64,000 nt of DNA from Synechococcus sp. UW105 (GTDB lineage: Bacteria; Cyanobacteriota; Cyanobacteriia; PCC-6307; Cyanobiaceae). Under the pieces are notes generated by a model. It did not search any database. It was not told where the DNA came from and saw nothing but the letters and a program-made list of their open reading frames with translations. The stretch's first letter is position 1. The number at the start of each line of letters is the position of its first letter. The stretch covers positions 1 through 64,000 of the forward strand of contig NZ_UCNN01000008.1 in the NCBI RefSeq assembly GCF_900473935.1, written 5' to 3'. Shown piece by piece: positions 50,311 to 59,536 of this stretch. A program made the translations under genes and the position numbers.

Positions 50311-50625
50311 CGAGCAAGAAAGACCCAGACGACGTTTTTAGTGCAGCGGTCCATTCAGACGACCCTTGCCAGTCTTTCGGCAAGGCAAACCGCCGCAGCG
50401 ATAGAACTAGAACTCCGCAGAGATCTCGGGCTCTACAGCCTCACCGGGCCGTGGTCACAGGCACGATCGGCTCGGGCCAGATGGAGCTGTTGGTCTTAGC
50501 AGGTTTGTCACTCTTGCTCCTGCCAAGTGCCATCCACACAGCCCTAGCGATGGTGTCCCCCAGGCTCTGACCTACCTGGAGGGGAACTCAAGAGGAAGCG
50601 GAAGCTACAGCGAAGCAGCCCAGCC
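50311..50625. other. 315-nt gap between pabC and urtE with hairpin and tiny frame
   Basis: Downstream of pabC a hairpin (CCTTGCC 50364-50370 with GGCAAGG 50379-50385) may help end transcription; it lacks a T-run. A 29-codon frame from ATG 50481 to TGA at 50570 encodes a hydrophobic helix (MELLVLAGLSLLLLPSAIHT) and may be a microprotein, at low confidence. No other gene seen. Confidence 0.4.
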
Positions 50626-51336
50626 TTAAACGGTCAGGAACTGATCCACCACAGCCTGGCTCAACTCACTGGTAGGTCCGCTGGCGACAATGCCCCCCCG
50701 CTGCATCGCGTAATAGCGGTCGGCCTGACGCACGAAATGGAGATGCTGCTCCACGAGCAGCACACCAATCCCGGTCTCAGAAATGATCCGTCGCACCGCC
50801 GCCTCAATGTCCTGCACGATGTTGGGCTGAATGCCTTCCGTGGGCTCATCAAGAAGCAGCAATTTTGGTCGACCCAGGAGTGCCCGAGCGATGGCTAGCT
50901 GCTGCTGCTGACCACCGCTGAGATCCCCACCCTTGCGAGGCAAAAACTCTTGCAGGATCGGGAAGAGTTCATACACGAAGGGATCGATGCGGCGATGGCG
51001 AGCCAATCCCCCAGGCAAAGCTTCCATCCCCAGCTTCAGGTTCTCCTCGACCGTGAGCTGCGGGATGATCTCGCGACCCTGGGGTACATAGCCAATTCCC
51101 GCCCGTGCCCGGGAATGGGGTGGTTGCCGATCCAGCCCAGCGCCGTTGAAGACAAGCTCGCCACGGCGGGGCCGCAGCAAACCGATTAATGACTTCAGCA
51201 ATGTGGTTTTACCCACACCGTTGCGCCCGATCAGGCAGACCATTTCACCCGCTTTCACAGTGAGGTCCACATCCCGGAGGATGTGGCTTTCGCCGTAGTA
51301 GGTGTTCAAGCCACGGATCTCTAGAAGCGTCGTCAT
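50626..51336 (-). CDS. urtE: Urea ABC transporter ATPase UrtE
   Basis: The 236-residue LivF-type ATPase has Walker A GRNGVGKTT, signature LSGGQQQQLAIARAL and Walker B LLLLDEPTEGIQPNIV, the QPNIV being common in UrtE. It is the last gene of the urt operon and its ATG overlaps the urtD stop (ATGA). UrtD and UrtE energise the UrtBC channel for high-affinity urea import. Confidence 0.94.
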   Translation of the reverse strand: MTTLLEIRGLNTYYGESHILRDVDLTVKAGEMVCLIGRNGVGKTTLLKSLIGLLRPRRGELVFNGAGLDRQPPHSRARAGIGYVPQGREIIPQLTVEENLKLGMEALPGGLARHRRIDPFVYELFPILQEFLPRKGGDLSGGQQQQLAIARALLGRPKLLLLDEPTEGIQPNIVQDIEAAVRRIISETGIGVLLVEQHLHFVRQADRYYAMQRGGIVASGPTSELSQAVVDQFLTV

Positions 51337-52088
51337 CCGTTCTCCTCCTCGGACGTGCCGAGATAAACCTCAATCACACGTGGATCAGCCTGCACCTGAT
51401 CCATCGTTCCCTCGCAGAGCACATGGCCCTGGTGCAGCACCGTCACCGGACTCTCAAGCCGACGGATGAACTCCATGTCGTGCTCAATCACCAGCACGGT
51501 GTGATCACCGGCCAACGACTTGAGCAGATCGGCAGTGAGATCCGTTTCCTCATCGGTGAGACCCGCCACCGGTTCATCCACCAGCAACAGATCAGGATCC
51601 TGACCGACCAGCATCGCGATCTCCAACCACTGCTTCTGGCCATGGGACAAGGAACCCGCAGCCCAATCGGCCCGGTTCTGCAAATTGACGATGCTCATGA
51701 GGTGATGCACCTGATCCCGCTGCCCTGCTGTGAGACGTTGGAACAGCAGCGACCAGGGCTGCTTCGGACGACTCACCGCCAGGGCCAGATTCTCCTGCAC
51801 ACTCAGCTTCTCGAACACCCTTGGGCTCTGGAACTTGCGACCAATGCCCAGACGGGCGATGCGGTGCTCCGGACGTCCCAACAGTGAGCGTCCTTTGAAC
51901 ACCACGTCGCCGTCCGTTGGCGCGGTCTTGCCAGTAATCACGTCAAGAAACGTGGTCTTACCGGCTCCGTTCGGCCCGATCACTGCACGGAGTTCACCGG
52001 GCTGCAAGCTGAGGTTGAGATCTCGAAGCGCCAAAAAGCCGTCAAAGCTGACGGTGATCTGACGCAATTCCAACAGGGCTGACCTCAT
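51333..52088 (-). CDS. urtD: Urea ABC transporter ATPase UrtD
   Basis: The 251-residue LivG-type ATPase has Walker A GPNGAGKTTFLDVITGKT, signature LSHGQKQWLEIAML and Walker B LLLVDEPVAGLTDEE. LSHGQKQW is characteristic of UrtD. It overlaps urtC and urtE by four bases on each side, so the operon is tightly coupled. Confidence 0.94.
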   Translation of the reverse strand: MRSALLELRQITVSFDGFLALRDLNLSLQPGELRAVIGPNGAGKTTFLDVITGKTAPTDGDVVFKGRSLLGRPEHRIARLGIGRKFQSPRVFEKLSVQENLALAVSRPKQPWSLLFQRLTAGQRDQVHHLMSIVNLQNRADWAAGSLSHGQKQWLEIAMLVGQDPDLLLVDEPVAGLTDEETDLTADLLKSLAGDHTVLVIEHDMEFIRRLESPVTVLHQGHVLCEGTMDQVQADPRVIEVYLGTSEEENG

Positions 52089-53362
52089 GGCTGCACCTCC
52101 ACCTGACCTTCAAGTTCGAGACGGGGATAGGTACCAATGCGGCGCACGATCCCAACACTGTTGAGCGCATGACCCCAACCGATCAGCCAGTTCCCCAGAG
52201 TGTTGATTCCTAGAGAGTTGAGCCATGGAAACGCAGTGCTTTGACGGATCAACGCATTGCCCCAACGGATCAACCAGTTCCCCAGAATGTTGAGGCAATA
52301 ACCCAGACGGTTGAGCCAGTTGCCAGGGCCTTCGCCGCGGAACCAACCAATCACGCCTTCAGGCAGCGCCGTCACCACAAGGATGAACAAACCACCCTGA
52401 ATGAACAGCCAGCTCTCCGGCAGTGCCTCACTCACGAGACTCTTGGCGAAGTTGATCACCACAGCTCCGAGAATCGCCCCGACCAGGGTTCCACGACCGC
52501 CAACCGCAACCCAAATGACCATGTCAATCGACATGGGTACTTCCATGAACTGGGGCGAAGCACTTCCCGATTGAACGGTGTAGAGGGCACCGCCGATCCC
52601 GGCCAGTGCCCCAGCCAGTCCAAACACAAGCGTCTTGAACAACGTGGGGTTGTAGCCGGCGAAACGCAGTCGCGGCTCATCGTCGCGGATCGCGATCAAG
52701 ACATCGCCGAAACGACCGCGCACCACCCAACGCAACAGCGCCCAGATCAGGATCACCACTACAGCGGTGACCCAAAAGAACCAACGCTGCATCAAGTCGG
52801 AGCCGACGTACTGACCAAACAATTTGGTCGCAGGGGTCTGCAGACCGTTGGTGCCGTTAATCAGCTTCTGCTGCCCATTGAAGAAGTTGTAAAAAACCAG
52901 CAATGCGGCCTGGGTCAGGATCGAAAAGTAGACCCCTTTGATCCGATTGCGGAACACGAGTCCACCCAGGACGCCAGCCAGAACCCCGGGGATCAGCCAG
53001 ATCGCCACAAGAGTGAACCAAGGCGACGCGAAGGGATGCCAAAAGAACGGCAGCTCTTTGACGCCATAAAGACCAAAAAACTCAGGGATGCCGTTGGGCA
53101 GATCACCGGCATTACTGAGCTGCAGGTACATCGCCGCGGCATAGCCGCCAAGGGCGAAAAAGATGCCCTGTCCGAGGCTGAGCAGACCAGTAAATCCCCA
53201 GATCAGATCGATTCCGAGGGCCACGATCGCCAGGGAAAGAAAACGACCCAGAAGGTTGAGCCTGAACACCGGAAGAATCGCTGGCGCAGCAACGATTGCG
53301 GCAACGATCAGCACCCAGAGGCAGACCAGAAGCCAGCGTCGTTGTTGTAAGGATTGGAACAT
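52085..53362 (-). CDS. urtC: Urea ABC transporter permease UrtC with repeat-bearing C-terminal extension
   Basis: The 425-residue LivM-type permease has GFTGLLSLGQGIFFALGGYAAAMYL and GRFGDVLIAIRDDEPRLRFAGYNPTLFKTLVF, standard for UrtC. After the last membrane helix and the RGEGPGNWLN segment it carries a C-terminal extension of about 75 residues with repeats of the form LGNWLIxWGxAL (two full and one partial), not usual in this family. The DNA repeats at about 52160-52210 and 52238-52290. It follows urtB by three bases. Confidence 0.92.
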   Translation of the reverse strand: MFQSLQQRRWLLVCLWVLIVAAIVAAPAILPVFRLNLLGRFLSLAIVALGIDLIWGFTGLLSLGQGIFFALGGYAAAMYLQLSNAGDLPNGIPEFFGLYGVKELPFFWHPFASPWFTLVAIWLIPGVLAGVLGGLVFRNRIKGVYFSILTQAALLVFYNFFNGQQKLINGTNGLQTPATKLFGQYVGSDLMQRWFFWVTAVVVILIWALLRWVVRGRFGDVLIAIRDDEPRLRFAGYNPTLFKTLVFGLAGALAGIGGALYTVQSGSASPQFMEVPMSIDMVIWVAVGGRGTLVGAILGAVVINFAKSLVSEALPESWLFIQGGLFILVVTALPEGVIGWFRGEGPGNWLNRLGYCLNILGNWLIRWGNALIRQSTAFPWLNSLGINTLGNWLIGWGHALNSVGIVRRIGTYPRLELEGQVEVQP

Positions 53363-53365
53363 TGC

Positions 53366-54520
53366 TCAGGCCTCCACCATGCGGCCCTTCTGTGGGAAGA
53401 GACCCGCGGGACGGAACTGCAGAAAGACGACGATCAGGGCAAAGACCATCACCTGAGCCATGCTCGTCGTGGCAAAGAACTCGACCGCACTCGCCAAGGG
53501 TGCCGGCATATCAGGCCAAACAGACAGCAGCCGACCTGCACCAATCAGGTCCGTGAGAACACCAATGGCAAAGGACGCCAGAACGGTGCCATACAAATTG
53601 CCCACACCGCCAAGAACCACAACCATGAAGCAGCCGACGATGTAGGAACCACCGACGTTCGGGCCCACAGAACCGAGCAACGAGACCGCCACACCGGCCA
53701 CACCGGCCAGACCGGAGCCAATGCCGAATGTGAGCACATCAACTGTTTCGGTTGGGATGCCGAGGCAATCGCTCATCGATCTGTTCTGGGTGACGGCACG
53801 GATGCGCATGCCCCAGACACTGCGATTCAAAAACCAACTGACTCCAACGACCGCCATCACCGTCATCACGATGATCACCAGCCGGGGAACTGGGAAGGTC
53901 ATGTCGGCCATCTCCAGACCACCTCGCATCCACTGCGGTGCCGTGACATCAACATTGCGAGCATCTGCACGGGCAATCCGGTCGATCTGTGAGGCCAAAC
54001 CTCCAGCAAGGCAGACACCCAAAAAGGCGGAGAAGGCCCAGGAGCCCAATCGGATCAACCGCGCACGCGCTCCCGCGAACCAGCCGGAAGGAAGCAAAAG
54101 GGGCAAACCAAATCCAGACACAAGCGCCAGGATCAGACCGGCGGCATAGGCCATCGGCACGCTGCGCACGAACTGCTGCAAGATCAAACTGACGCCCCAG
54201 GTCGCCAGCAGCGTCTCCAGCGGACTGCCATAAAGGCGACGGATCACGGTGCGTTCCAAAAGGATGCCGACCACACCACTGACGACAAAGGCCAGCGGAA
54301 TGGCGACGAGCACATAGCAGTTGTAAAGGGGTTGCAGCGCAGGCAGCTTGAAGATCAGCTGCACCACATAGGTGGTGTAGGCACCGAGCATGATGAGCTC
54401 GCCATGGGCGAGGTTGATCACACCCATCAGGCCAAACACGATCGCCAGTCCAAGTGCAGCCATCAGCAAGACCGAGCCGATGGCGACACCGTTGAACAGG
54501 CTTTCAAAAAGCAGTTGCAC
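53366..54520 (-). CDS. urtB: Urea ABC transporter permease UrtB
   Basis: The 384-residue LivH-type permease has AALGLAIVFGLMGVINLAHGELIMLGAYTTYV and the family end FQFRPAGLFPQKGRMVEA, plus ERTVIRRLYGSPLETLLATWGVSLILQQ. It contains about eight to nine membrane helices. A hairpin followed by a T-run lies between urtA and urtB, suggesting lower expression than urtA. Confidence 0.95.
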   Translation of the reverse strand: MQLLFESLFNGVAIGSVLLMAALGLAIVFGLMGVINLAHGELIMLGAYTTYVVQLIFKLPALQPLYNCYVLVAIPLAFVVSGVVGILLERTVIRRLYGSPLETLLATWGVSLILQQFVRSVPMAYAAGLILALVSGFGLPLLLPSGWFAGARARLIRLGSWAFSAFLGVCLAGGLASQIDRIARADARNVDVTAPQWMRGGLEMADMTFPVPRLVIIVMTVMAVVGVSWFLNRSVWGMRIRAVTQNRSMSDCLGIPTETVDVLTFGIGSGLAGVAGVAVSLLGSVGPNVGGSYIVGCFMVVVLGGVGNLYGTVLASFAIGVLTDLIGAGRLLSVWPDMPAPLASAVEFFATTSMAQVMVFALIVVFLQFRPAGLFPQKGRMVEA

Positions 54521-54553
54521 GGAAGTCGGGACTGAAGCAGTCAGTGGAACGAC

Positions 54554-54582
54554 AAAAAGAGGAGTCCCTAAAGGGACTCCTC
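54554..54582 (-). terminator. Terminator-like hairpin between urtA and urtB (attenuator)
   Basis: Read on the minus strand, a 10-bp perfect stem (GAGGAGTCCC/GGGACTCCTC, loop TTTA) is followed by TTTTT (54558 down to 54554). Placed between the binding-protein gene and the permease gene, it should stop part of the transcripts and raise urtA mRNA above urtBCDE, a known layout for ABC operons. Confidence 0.85.
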
Positions 54583-54620
54583 CACAAACAATTCAGCAAT
54601 CAAACAGAGATGAAGCCGAA

Positions 54621-55928
54621 TCAGAGCTTGTACTTACCGCCCTTGGAGGAATCGGTCCAATCACAGGCATAACCGGTGGAATCAGGGTGGATCTGGTTCC
54701 AGGCTTGCGGTGACACGGGGCCATCGGTCTCCTCGAGGATGGCGAACTGACCGTCCTTGGTGATCTGACCGATCCGCACGGTCTGGGAGAGGTGATGGTT
54801 CGGCATCACCTTCACAGGACCTTGAGGAGCATCAAACTCGATGCCAATCAGAGCTTCACGCACCTTGTCGTCTTCAAAGCTGTTGGCCTTTTCGACGGCG
54901 GCTTTCCACAGGTAGACCATGTTGTAAGCCGATTCCTGAGGGTCAGCGACCATCCGATCAGCGCCATAGGTGGCCTTGAAGTCGGCAGCGAACTTCTTAG
55001 AAGCCGGGGTGTCGATCGACATCATGTAGTTCCAAGCGCCGTAGTGGCCCTCAAGGAACTCGGAACCGATGGTGCTGATTTCTTCTTCAGCGATCGAATA
55101 GCTCATCACGTAGTAGCCATTGGCAGGCGTGATGCCGGCGTCCTGGATCTGCTTGAAGAAGGCAACGTTCTGGTCACCATTCAGGGTGTTGATAATTACA
55201 CCACCATCAGGCAACGCCTTCTTGATCTTGGCGATGATTGGTGCCACCTCGGTGTTACCCAGGGGCAGGTAATCCTCACCAACAACCTTGCCGCCAAGCT
55301 GCTCAACCTGAGCCTTGGTAATGGTGTTGGAGGTACGGGGGAAGACATAGTCAGAGCCCACCAGGAAGAAGTCCTTACCGGCAGCGGGTGACTTCTCATA
55401 CATGAACTTGGTCGCCGGCTCCGACTGCTGGTTCGGGGTGGCACCGGTGTAGAAGATGTTGTTGGAACACTCCTGGCCTTCGTACTGAATCGGGTAGAAG
55501 AGGAAGGCGTTCTTCGATTCGTAAACCGGCAGCATCTCTTTGCGGCTGGCGGAGGTCCAGCCACCAAAGACGACGGGCACCTTGTCCTGGTCGATCAGCT
55601 TTTTCGACTTCTCAGCAAAGGTGGGCCAAGTGGATGCACCGTCTTCAACGATGGTTTCAATCGTGTAGTTCTTGCCATCGACCTCAACACCACCAGCGGC
55701 ATTGATCTCTGCAATGGCCATCTTCTCGGTGTCCACCAGCGTCTTCTCCGAGATGGCCATCGTGCCGGTCAGAGAATGGAGGATGCCGACGGTGACGGTG
55801 CAATTGCCGTCGTCATCACAAGTGGCGTTAGTGGCCTCATCACTACCACCACCACAGGCAGTAACGGCCAGGCCCAATGACGCCGCAGCCAGACCGGCAA
55901 ACAGACGCTTGGAGAGAGAAGAGCTCAT
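54621..55928 (-). CDS. urtA: Urea ABC transporter substrate-binding lipoprotein UrtA
   Basis: The 435-residue protein has a lipoprotein signal (lipobox AVTAC, Cys25) and a mature type I periplasmic-binding fold of the Urt/Fmd type: TVGILHSLTGTMAISEKTLVDTEKMAIAEINAAGGV, VPVVFGGWTSASRKEMLPVYE and GVIINTLNGDQNVAFFKQIQ. It binds urea and is usually NtcA-activated in cyanobacteria. The ATG 55928 is chosen because the codons upstream disrupt the signal. It begins 114 nt after ureG. Confidence 0.96.
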   Translation of the reverse strand: MSSSLSKRLFAGLAAASLGLAVTACGGGSDEATNATCDDDGNCTVTVGILHSLTGTMAISEKTLVDTEKMAIAEINAAGGVEVDGKNYTIETIVEDGASTWPTFAEKSKKLIDQDKVPVVFGGWTSASRKEMLPVYESKNAFLFYPIQYEGQECSNNIFYTGATPNQQSEPATKFMYEKSPAAGKDFFLVGSDYVFPRTSNTITKAQVEQLGGKVVGEDYLPLGNTEVAPIIAKIKKALPDGGVIINTLNGDQNVAFFKQIQDAGITPANGYYVMSYSIAEEEISTIGSEFLEGHYGAWNYMMSIDTPASKKFAADFKATYGADRMVADPQESAYNMVYLWKAAVEKANSFEDDKVREALIGIEFDAPQGPVKVMPNHHLSQTVRIGQITKDGQFAILEETDGPVSPQAWNQIHPDSTGYACDWTDSSKGGKYKL

Positions 55929-55998
55929 GAAATCCTCAACACAGGATGCGCGCCTCGCGGCGACACCGGTTGAGTAGGACCCCTGAGCAATCGTTTTT

Positions 55999-56012
55999 GT
56001 ATCAACAGGAAC
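55999..56012 (-). promoter_or_regulatory. NtcA-like binding site upstream of urtA
   Basis: On the minus strand, GTT-N8-TAC (56012 to 55999) differs from the NtcA consensus GTA-N8-TAC by one base. A hexamer TACTCA (55976-55971), close to a -10 box, follows after 22 nt, the distance expected for class II NtcA promoters. The -10 is imperfect. Regulation of urt genes by NtcA under nitrogen limitation is known in cyanobacteria. Confidence 0.45.
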
Positions 56013-56042
56013 CAAATCGTATAACGTTTTTTTAATCTCTCC

Positions 56043-56654
56043 TTAACTTGGTAACTTTGGTAACTGCTGCTGCAGAAAGGCCACCACAAATTCCAGGCCT
56101 TCGCGGCTGTGCAGATTGGTGAAGCACCAAGGCCTTTCCCCCCGCATCCGCAAGGTGTCGCGTTCCATCACCGCGAGGTCTGCACCCACCAACGGTGCCA
56201 GATCAATTTTGTTGATCACCAGAAGATCGGAACGGGTGATGCCAGGACCTCCCTTGCGCGGAATCTTGTCGCCAGCCGCGACATCAATCACATAGATGCA
56301 CAGGTCCACCAGCTCCGGACTGAAACTTGCGGCCAAGTTGTCGCCGCCGCTCTCCACCATCACCAGATCCAGATCGGGAAACTGCGCCTCCAGCTCTGCC
56401 ACCGCCGCCCGGTTGATCGAGCAGTCCTCCCGAATCGCCGTATGGGGGCAGCCACCGGTTTCCACCCCGCGGATTCGTTCTGGGGCAAGGGCACCTGCGC
56501 GAGTGAGGAACTGGGCATCTTCCTGGGTGTAGATGTCGTTCGTCACCACGGCGAGCTGCAACTGATCCCGCAGTTGTCGGCATAACGCTTCCACCAGGGC
56601 TGTTTTTCCGGAGCCCACTGGCCCTGCCACTCCCACACGCAGCTTGCTGCCCAT
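56043..56654 (-). CDS. ureG: Urease accessory GTPase UreG
   Basis: The 203-residue SIMIBI GTPase has the P-loop [15 protein letters not shown], the Ni-binding CPH motif in [13 protein letters not shown], and [17 protein letters not shown]. It hydrolyses GTP to drive nickel insertion into urease with UreF, UreD and UreE. It overlaps ureF by one base (TGATG). Confidence 0.97.
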   Translation of the reverse strand: MGSKLRVGVAGPVGSGKTALVEALCRQLRDQLQLAVVTNDIYTQEDAQFLTRAGALAPERIRGVETGGCPHTAIREDCSINRAAVAELEAQFPDLDLVMVESGGDNLAASFSPELVDLCIYVIDVAAGDKIPRKGGPGITRSDLLVINKIDLAPLVGADLAVMERDTLRMRGERPWCFTNLHSREGLEFVVAFLQQQLPKLPS

Positions 56655-57325
56655 CAGCTTCGGAACAAACGCGAATACAACTCAGCATGGGCCAGCTGAG
56701 CCAAAGATGCGCCAACTCCGCCAGACCAGAGCTGGCGCGGATCCTGCTCCTGAAGCAACCGCGCCTGCTCAGCGATCCTGGGCAACAGACGCTGCTGCAG
56801 CACCTGAGCCCGGGTGGGCCCCAACGGCACCAAACGCACTGCCGCACTGAGCTGATTGGCGGTCCAACCGTAGAGATAGCCCTCCACCATCTCCGTCTCG
56901 GACACGGCAAGCACTAATGCTGCCCAAGCCCAGGCCCCTGGCCAAGCGAGCTTGGCAGGATGCGGCAGATCATGGTCCATATCCGCCATCAGCTGAAGCA
57001 GAGATCCCCCCATCTGCCGCTGCTGCGCGCGCATCTCAACCGCTTCCCGGGTCGACAGCAGCCATCCATCCAGATCGAGCACACGGTTCAAAGCGGCCTC
57101 ATCACCAAGACGAGTCCAGAGCTGCAGGTCTGCCCTGAGCAACGAGAGAGCCGCAGCCTCCAAGCGCAGGGCACCCCGTTCCAGTTCGGCTGTGAGCCAA
57201 TCCTCGAGCGACGCCTCATCCGTGAGCAAACCCGCCTGAATCAACACCTCCAATCCCTCGGAGTAGCTGAAGGCACCCACCGGCAAGGCAGGACTGACCA
57301 ACTGCAGCAGGGCCAATGCACTCAT
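56654..57325 (-). CDS. ureF: Urease accessory protein UreF
   Basis: From ATG 57325 the 223-residue protein is a typical Ure[22 protein letters not shown] at the start, then all-helical with [26 protein letters not shown] near the end. It works with UreD and UreG in urease activation. An upstream TTG at 57421 is in frame but inside ureE. The ATG overlaps the ureE stop (ATGA). Confidence 0.95.
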   Translation of the reverse strand: MSALALLQLVSPALPVGAFSYSEGLEVLIQAGLLTDEASLEDWLTAELERGALRLEAAALSLLRADLQLWTRLGDEAALNRVLDLDGWLLSTREAVEMRAQQRQMGGSLLQLMADMDHDLPHPAKLAWPGAWAWAALVLAVSETEMVEGYLYGWTANQLSAAVRLVPLGPTRAQVLQQRLLPRIAEQARLLQEQDPRQLWSGGVGASLAQLAHAELYSRLFRS

Positions 57326-57831
57326 ACCGAAGAATTCATCTCGGAGTCGACATGCTCGTGGCCATGTCGATGGCTGTGGCCAGCGTAGGCACCGCCTTCC
57401 GGCAGAAAGGGACGACGACAACGGCTCAGCGTGAGCCCCAACCCGGCCAACATCGTCGCGAGCACGGCGTCATCTAACAGAAACAGCTCATGCTCATGCA
57501 GCTCAAGGGACACATGCCGATTGCCCAAGTGATAAGCCGCCTGCAATAACGCCAGGGGCGAAGCAGCCTGAACCCGTAGCAACTCCTCCTCTGCCGCCAC
57601 CACCACCACCTGCCGCGTCCGCGTCCCATCGACCAACCGTTCACCAGGCTGAAGCGAGCCCTCCCGGGGCAATTGCAACAGCACATCCAGGCCACAACTG
57701 GTGCGCCTCCTGCCCCGCATCACTGTGCGCTGATGGGCACTGAGCGGGAGCTGCAACAGCTCAGCCTTTGCTGCGGCGGATGGGGCCGCAGCGGCCTGTC
57801 GATGTTCCAGCACGATCACCACGTCAGCCAC
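57322..57831 (-). CDS. ureE: Urease nickel chaperone UreE
   Basis: The 169-residue protein has the UreE fold with VIVLEHRQ start, the DGTRTRQVVVVAAEEELLRVQ segment, GNRHVSLELHEHELFLLDD and a His-rich C-terminus (HSHRHGHEHV) that binds nickel. I choose GTG 57831, which has GGGAGG nine bases before it; the TTG at 57867 would add residues without a ribosome site. It is divergent from ureD. Confidence 0.92.
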   Translation of the reverse strand: MADVVIVLEHRQAAAAPSAAAKAELLQLPLSAHQRTVMRGRRRTSCGLDVLLQLPREGSLQPGERLVDGTRTRQVVVVAAEEELLRVQAASPLALLQAAYHLGNRHVSLELHEHELFLLDDAVLATMLAGLGLTLSRCRRPFLPEGGAYAGHSHRHGHEHVDSEMNSSV

Positions 57832-57934
57832 CGATTCCGTCCTCCCTGATGACCCCAGCGTTCCCAACCATCGAACCGTTGTTTGACATGCATTGCTACA
57901 CAGTGAAGATGCCTGCTGCGCCGAGCGTGAGTCA

Positions 57935-58879
57935 ATGCAACGCCCCGAGCCCTGGCATGGCCACTGCCAGCTGCACTTCGACTACGCCAAGAATCGCACC
58001 CTTCACCAGGGAGGCTGCACAGCTCCCTTCAAGCTGCTGCGTGCAGAGCAAGGTGACAATGGCCGCTGCGAGCTACCGCTGCTGCATACCGCCGGGGGCC
58101 TCGTCGGCGGTGACCAGCTCAGTCTCGATCTCAACCTCAAAAGGGACAGTCGCGCCCTGATCACCAGTGTGGCGGCGCAAAAGGTGTATGGAACCGTGGG
58201 CCGCAGCAGCCTCCATCCCGAAGGGGCGTGGGCGCTGCAAACCGTGCAATGCCAGCTGGCCAGAGGAAGCGATTTGGAATGGCTTCCGCAGGAGCTCGTG
58301 CTCTATGCCGATGCGTTGTTCGAACAACGGCTCAGCGTGATTTTGCCCAACAACGCCTCCTTTCTGAGCGCCGAAATCGTGCGACTAGGTCGCACCGCCG
58401 CCAATGAAGTGCTGCAACAAGGACGATGGCGCTCAGCCCTCGCCATTCAACGACGCGATGGCGAAACACTGCAGTCCAGCCGCTGGGAATTGGTGGATCG
58501 CCTGGAACTCGGCAACAGCAGCCTCACCGATCAACACGGTCTCCAGGGCCAACCCGTGTTCGGATCACTGGTTTGGGCGGCACCGATAACCCTGGCTCCA
58601 GAGGTGATGACCTCTCTCCTCGATCACGCCCGCAACGATCGTGCCGGCCTCACTGGCACCATGCGCTGCGGCCAACTTGAGCAGGGCTTGGTAGCCCGCT
58701 ACGCCGGCCCCTCCAGTCGAGACGCACGTTTTTGGTTCAGCCGCATCTGGGCCCGCACCCGGGCCCTGCGGGGATTGGCCCAGCCAAGAATTCCACGGGT
58801 CTGGCCGTTGCAAGAGCAGCCATTGGAGCGACAAGAGTTCACAACGAACCCGTTATCGGCCACAACAGCGACACACTGA
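57935..58879 (+). CDS. ureD: Urease accessory protein UreD (UreH)
   Basis: The protein (314 residues from ATG 57935; TTG 57893 is a longer alternative) has CTAPFKLLRAEQ, LLHTAGGLVGGDQLSLDLNL, VAAQKVYG and LPQELVLYADALFEQRL, diagnostic of UreD. It forms the scaffold on which UreF and UreG load nickel into the UreABC complex. It heads the plus-strand ureDABC operon, ending 18 nt before ureA. Confidence 0.94.
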   Translation: MQRPEPWHGHCQLHFDYAKNRTLHQGGCTAPFKLLRAEQGDNGRCELPLLHTAGGLVGGDQLSLDLNLKRDSRALITSVAAQKVYGTVGRSSLHPEGAWALQTVQCQLARGSDLEWLPQELVLYADALFEQRLSVILPNNASFLSAEIVRLGRTAANEVLQQGRWRSALAIQRRDGETLQSSRWELVDRLELGNSSLTDQHGLQGQPVFGSLVWAAPITLAPEVMTSLLDHARNDRAGLTGTMRCGQLEQGLVARYAGPSSRDARFWFSRIWARTRALRGLAQPRIPRVWPLQEQPLERQEFTTNPLSATTATH

Positions 58880-58897
58880 AGAAGACCGAGGCCCCCT

Positions 58898-59200
58898 ATG
58901 CATCTCAGTCCCCAGGAAAAAGACAAACTGCTGGTCGTAACCGCGGCCTTGCTGGCGGAACGACGGCTCAATCGCGGCCTCAAGCTCAATCACCCCGAGG
59001 CGGTGGCCTGGCTCAGTTTTTTGATTCTGGAAGGGGCCCGTGACGGCAAAACGGTGGCAGACCTCATGCAGGAAGGCACCACCTGGCTGGCACGCGATCA
59101 GGTGATGGAAGGGGTGCCTGAGCTGGTGAATGAGGTGCAGATCGAAGCGGTGTTTCCAGATGGCACCAAGCTTGTCACCCTTCACGACCCGATCCGTTGA
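58898..59200 (+). CDS. ureA: Urease gamma subunit
   Basis: The 100-residue protein begins [23 protein letters not shown], contains [24 protein letters not shown] and ends [16 protein letters not shown], all typical of UreA. It forms the (UreABC)3 trimer with UreB and UreC. Confidence 0.98.
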   Translation: MHLSPQEKDKLLVVTAALLAERRLNRGLKLNHPEAVAWLSFLILEGARDGKTVADLMQEGTTWLARDQVMEGVPELVNEVQIEAVFPDGTKLVTLHDPIR

Positions 59201-59211
59201 GGCCTTTCTCC

Positions 59212-59532
59212 ATGCCATCCCTGATTCCCGGCGAGCTGCTTCCCGAACCCGGAGAACTCGAACTCAATGCCGGACGTCCCGTCACCACCATCAACGTCGC
59301 TAACAGCGGCGACCGTCCCGTCCAGGTGGGCTCCCACTTCCATTTCTTCGAAGCCAATGCAGCCCTGCAATTCGACCGGGAGGCCTCCCGCGGACAACGA
59401 CTCGACATCCCTGCGGGCACGGCGATCCGCTTCGAACCCGGCGACAACCGTGACGTGAATCTGATCCCCTACGCCGGCGCCCGACAGGTGATCGGCTTCA
59501 ACGGCCGCATCAACGGACCCCTCGACGCCTGA
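59212..59532 (+). CDS. ureB: Urease beta subunit
   Basis: From ATG 59212 the 106-residue protein begins [23 protein letters not shown] and contains the conserved [19 protein letters not shown] and the [16 protein letters not shown] end. Length and motifs are those of UreB. It starts 12 nt after ureA. Confidence 0.97.
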   Translation: MPSLIPGELLPEPGELELNAGRPVTTINVANSGDRPVQVGSHFHFFEANAALQFDREASRGQRLDIPAGTAIRFEPGDNRDVNLIPYAGARQVIGFNGRINGPLDA

Positions 59533-59536
59533 ATCC

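Noticed and set aside
52241-53350. 369-codon plus-strand frame opposite urtC
   Set aside because: Shadow of urtC, very rich in Gln, His, Arg and Asp.
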